This document shows, one piece after another, positions 62,921-64,000 of a stretch of 64,000 nt of DNA. The notes beneath the pieces are model-generated. The model did not search any database and had not been told where the DNA came from. It saw nothing but the letters and a program-made list of their open reading frames with translations. The translations under genes were made by a program, and so were the position numbers. The first letter of the stretch is position 1. Every line of letters begins with the position of its first letter. This DNA is from QQVM01 sp035341855 (GTDB lineage: Bacteria > Bacteroidota > Bacteroidia > AKYH767-A > 2013-40CM-41-45): assembly GCA_035341855.1 (NCBI GenBank), contig DAOQWA010000002.1, positions 1 to 64,000 of the forward strand, given 5' to 3'.

Positions 62921-63781
62921 ATGCAGGGGCAAACTTTCATCAATTTCAACGGGAATATCATAGATTCAACACAACCCGTTTTTTCTTCTTCAAACCGGGC
63001 ATTCCGGTATGGCGATGCGATCTTTGAGACGATCAGAATTATGAATGGAGAAATTCTGCATTTTGAAAGACATTTAAAACGCATGCAAAACAGCATGGAC
63101 CTGCTGGGAATGCTGCCTCATGATGATCTTACGTTTCATAATTTGTATTTGTCTTTTCGCCACCTTGATCAGATAAATAATCTGAAAGGAAACGGCAGAA
63201 TTCGCCTTGAAATATTCCGGAACGATGGTGGCTTATATACCCCTCAAACCAATGAAGTTTCCTACCTTATAGAAGCAAGTCCACTTGCAGCCCTGCGTTA
63301 TGAAATGAATGATTCCGGAATCAGGATCGAAGTGTATAATGAAATACAAAAGCCTTTAAGCAAACTAAGCAACCTCAAATCATCGAATGCACTATATTAT
63401 GTAATGGCAGGATTGCATAACAGGAAGAGCGGAGGAGGAGATTGCCTTGTCTTAAACACACACGGAAGAATTGCTGAAGCAATTAGTTCGAATGTGTTTT
63501 TATTATCCGGAAAAAAAGTTTTAACACCGGCTCTCACCGAAGCTTGTGTTTCCGGGATAATGAGAGAAACCTTAATTGATCATCTTGCACAACAAGGTAT
63601 AAAAGTTGTAGAGACCGGAATCGAAATAGAACATCTTCTTGAAGCTGATGAAATATTTCTTACTGACGTGATCCATGGCATGCGTTGGGTAAGTGCCTTC
63701 AGAAAAAAAAGGTACTTCAATAAATATTCTAAGAAATTACTCGAAGAAATACAAGTTGGGTTAGACATAAAAAAAGCCTGA
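62921..63781 (+). CDS. Class IV PLP aminotransferase (PabC/IlvE-like)
   Basis: A 286 aa PLP enzyme of fold type IV. It begins FINFNGNIIDSTQPVFSSSNRAFRYGDAIFETIR (quoted in pieces), with RAFRYGDAIFE as the typical N-terminal motif, the PLP-binding lysine in SNLKSSNAL (K153), NTHGRIAEAISSNVFLL and TEACVSGIMRETLID. These residues are shared by aminodeoxychorismate lyase, branched-chain aminotransferase and D-amino-acid transaminase. Length and style favour PabC-type, but no folate gene is adjacent. A strong terminator overlaps the stop codon. Confidence 0.82.
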   Translation: MQGQTFINFNGNIIDSTQPVFSSSNRAFRYGDAIFETIRIMNGEILHFERHLKRMQNSMDLLGMLPHDDLTFHNLYLSFRHLDQINNLKGNGRIRLEIFRNDGGLYTPQTNEVSYLIEASPLAALRYEMNDSGIRIEVYNEIQKPLSKLSNLKSSNALYYVMAGLHNRKSGGGDCLVLNTHGRIAEAISSNVFLLSGKKVLTPALTEACVSGIMRETLIDHLAQQGIKVVETGIEIEHLLEADEIFLTDVIHGMRWVSAFRKKRYFNKYSKKLLEEIQVGLDIKKA

Positions 63782-63801
63782 GTGAAAATCTCAGGCTTTT
63801 T
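63769..63801. terminator. Bidirectional terminator between convergent genes
   Basis: Stem GCCTGAG (63776-63782) with CTCAGGC (63790-63796), loop TGAAAAT, with A-tract on one side and T-tract on the other. It overlaps the stop codon of the aminotransferase gene and lies 18 bp past the end of the minus-strand gene. Confidence 0.9.
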
Positions 63802-63818
63802 AATGTGTGGTATGAAGA

Positions 63819-64000
63819 TTACTTCTTAGCAGTAGGCTCCATAGTCTTAGCTAACTCATCAGCTGCAGCCATGTTTTGATCGCAAGAACTTTTTGCCTCA
63901 GCATACGCTGTGTTCCAGCTTTCGAATCTGGCTTGAGCATCGCTCATTTGAGTTTTGAAATCAGCAAGACCTTTGATAGCATCTTGCGGGTTGATTTCAC
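63819..64000 (-). CDS. Hypothetical Ala/Lys-rich helical protein (5' end beyond the window)
   Basis: Minus-strand frame entering from the right edge, open for at least 60 codons and ending with TAA at 63819-63821. The visible C-terminus reads EINPQDAIKGLADFKTQM, then SDAQARFESWNTAYAEAKSS and CDQNMAAADELAKTMEPTAKK (in three pieces). It is amphipathic, rich in Ala, Lys and Gln, with one Cys, and looks like a long helix or coiled coil. No family recognised. The real start is outside the window, so length and signal are unknown. The adjacent terminator supports a real gene end. Confidence 0.55.
   Translation of the reverse strand, partial: EINPQDAIKGLADFKTQMSDAQARFESWNTAYAEAKSSCDQNMAAADELAKTMEPTAKK

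Noticed and set aside
1..64000. CRISPR array, prophage, insertion sequence or rRNA operon
   Set aside because: No regularly spaced repeats, transposase, integrase, phage structural gene or rRNA sequence was seen.

Overview
The window comes from a Bacteroidota (Bacteroidetes) chromosome, AT-rich and densely coding. Four things point there: type IX secretion parts and a T9SS-sorted protein, an RNA polymerase omega subunit of the Bacteroidota type, promoter-like TAnnTTTG boxes just upstream of several genes, and gene pairings I know from this phylum (mutL-rhomboid-rhomboid-phosphodiesterase; bamD-rpoZ-coaBC-porD; recR beside a sodium:solute symporter). I see no phage, no insertion sequence, no CRISPR array and no rRNA. 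It is mostly ordinary core genome with an envelope emphasis.

Layout. 1-5.4 kb: arginine decarboxylase (cut by the left edge), divergent from an arginase-type ureohydrolase, argS, a YiiX-like cysteine hydrolase and a small lipoprotein. 5.4-12.6 kb (minus): FAH-family hydrolase, DEDDh exonuclease, a PorE-like TPR/beta-propeller protein, an E2 acyltransferase, a glycosyltransferase with a degenerate phosphoglycosyltransferase tail, and recR. 12.6-20.6 kb: symporter, LysM/double-psi barrel protein, inositol monophosphatase family, lgt, mtaB and an orphan substrate-binding lipoprotein. 20.6-25.5 kb: the mutL/rhomboid cluster. 25.7-30.2 kb: small stress and housekeeping genes including msrA, a DinB-like protein, a methyltransferase and nhaA. 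30.3-35.8 kb: a complete tripartite RND efflux operon. 35.9-45.5 kb: a TolB-like propeller, an M13 peptidase, a fasciclin lipoprotein, tsaD and a 1464-codon TamB-like protein. 45.5-54.1 kb: a hairpin-rich gap, ribBA, a GT4 glycosyltransferase, an LptF/G permease, two small genes, an ICMT-like methyltransferase, tRNA-Met, a histone-H1-like protein and an alpha-oxoamine synthase (possible serine palmitoyltransferase). 54.6-64 kb: a T9SS cargo protein, bamD, rpoZ, coaBC, porD, ychF, a third rhomboid, gmhB, a class IV aminotransferase, and the 3' end of an Ala-rich protein.

The genes fit a Gram-negative envelope theme. Lgt makes the many lipoproteins, BamD and TamB-like proteins assemble the outer membrane, LptF/G moves lipopolysaccharide, GmhB and the glycosyltransferases make its sugars, and PorD and the PorE-like protein belong with type IX secretion. 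The least explained parts are a cluster of three adjacent hairpins at 45729-45817, the catalytically gutted phosphoglycosyltransferase domain at 9.9-11.9 kb, and a promoter at 54.2 kb flanked by inverted TCGAATT heptamers. Start codons were moved inward wherever the longest reading frame began with TTG ahead of a better ATG or GTG.
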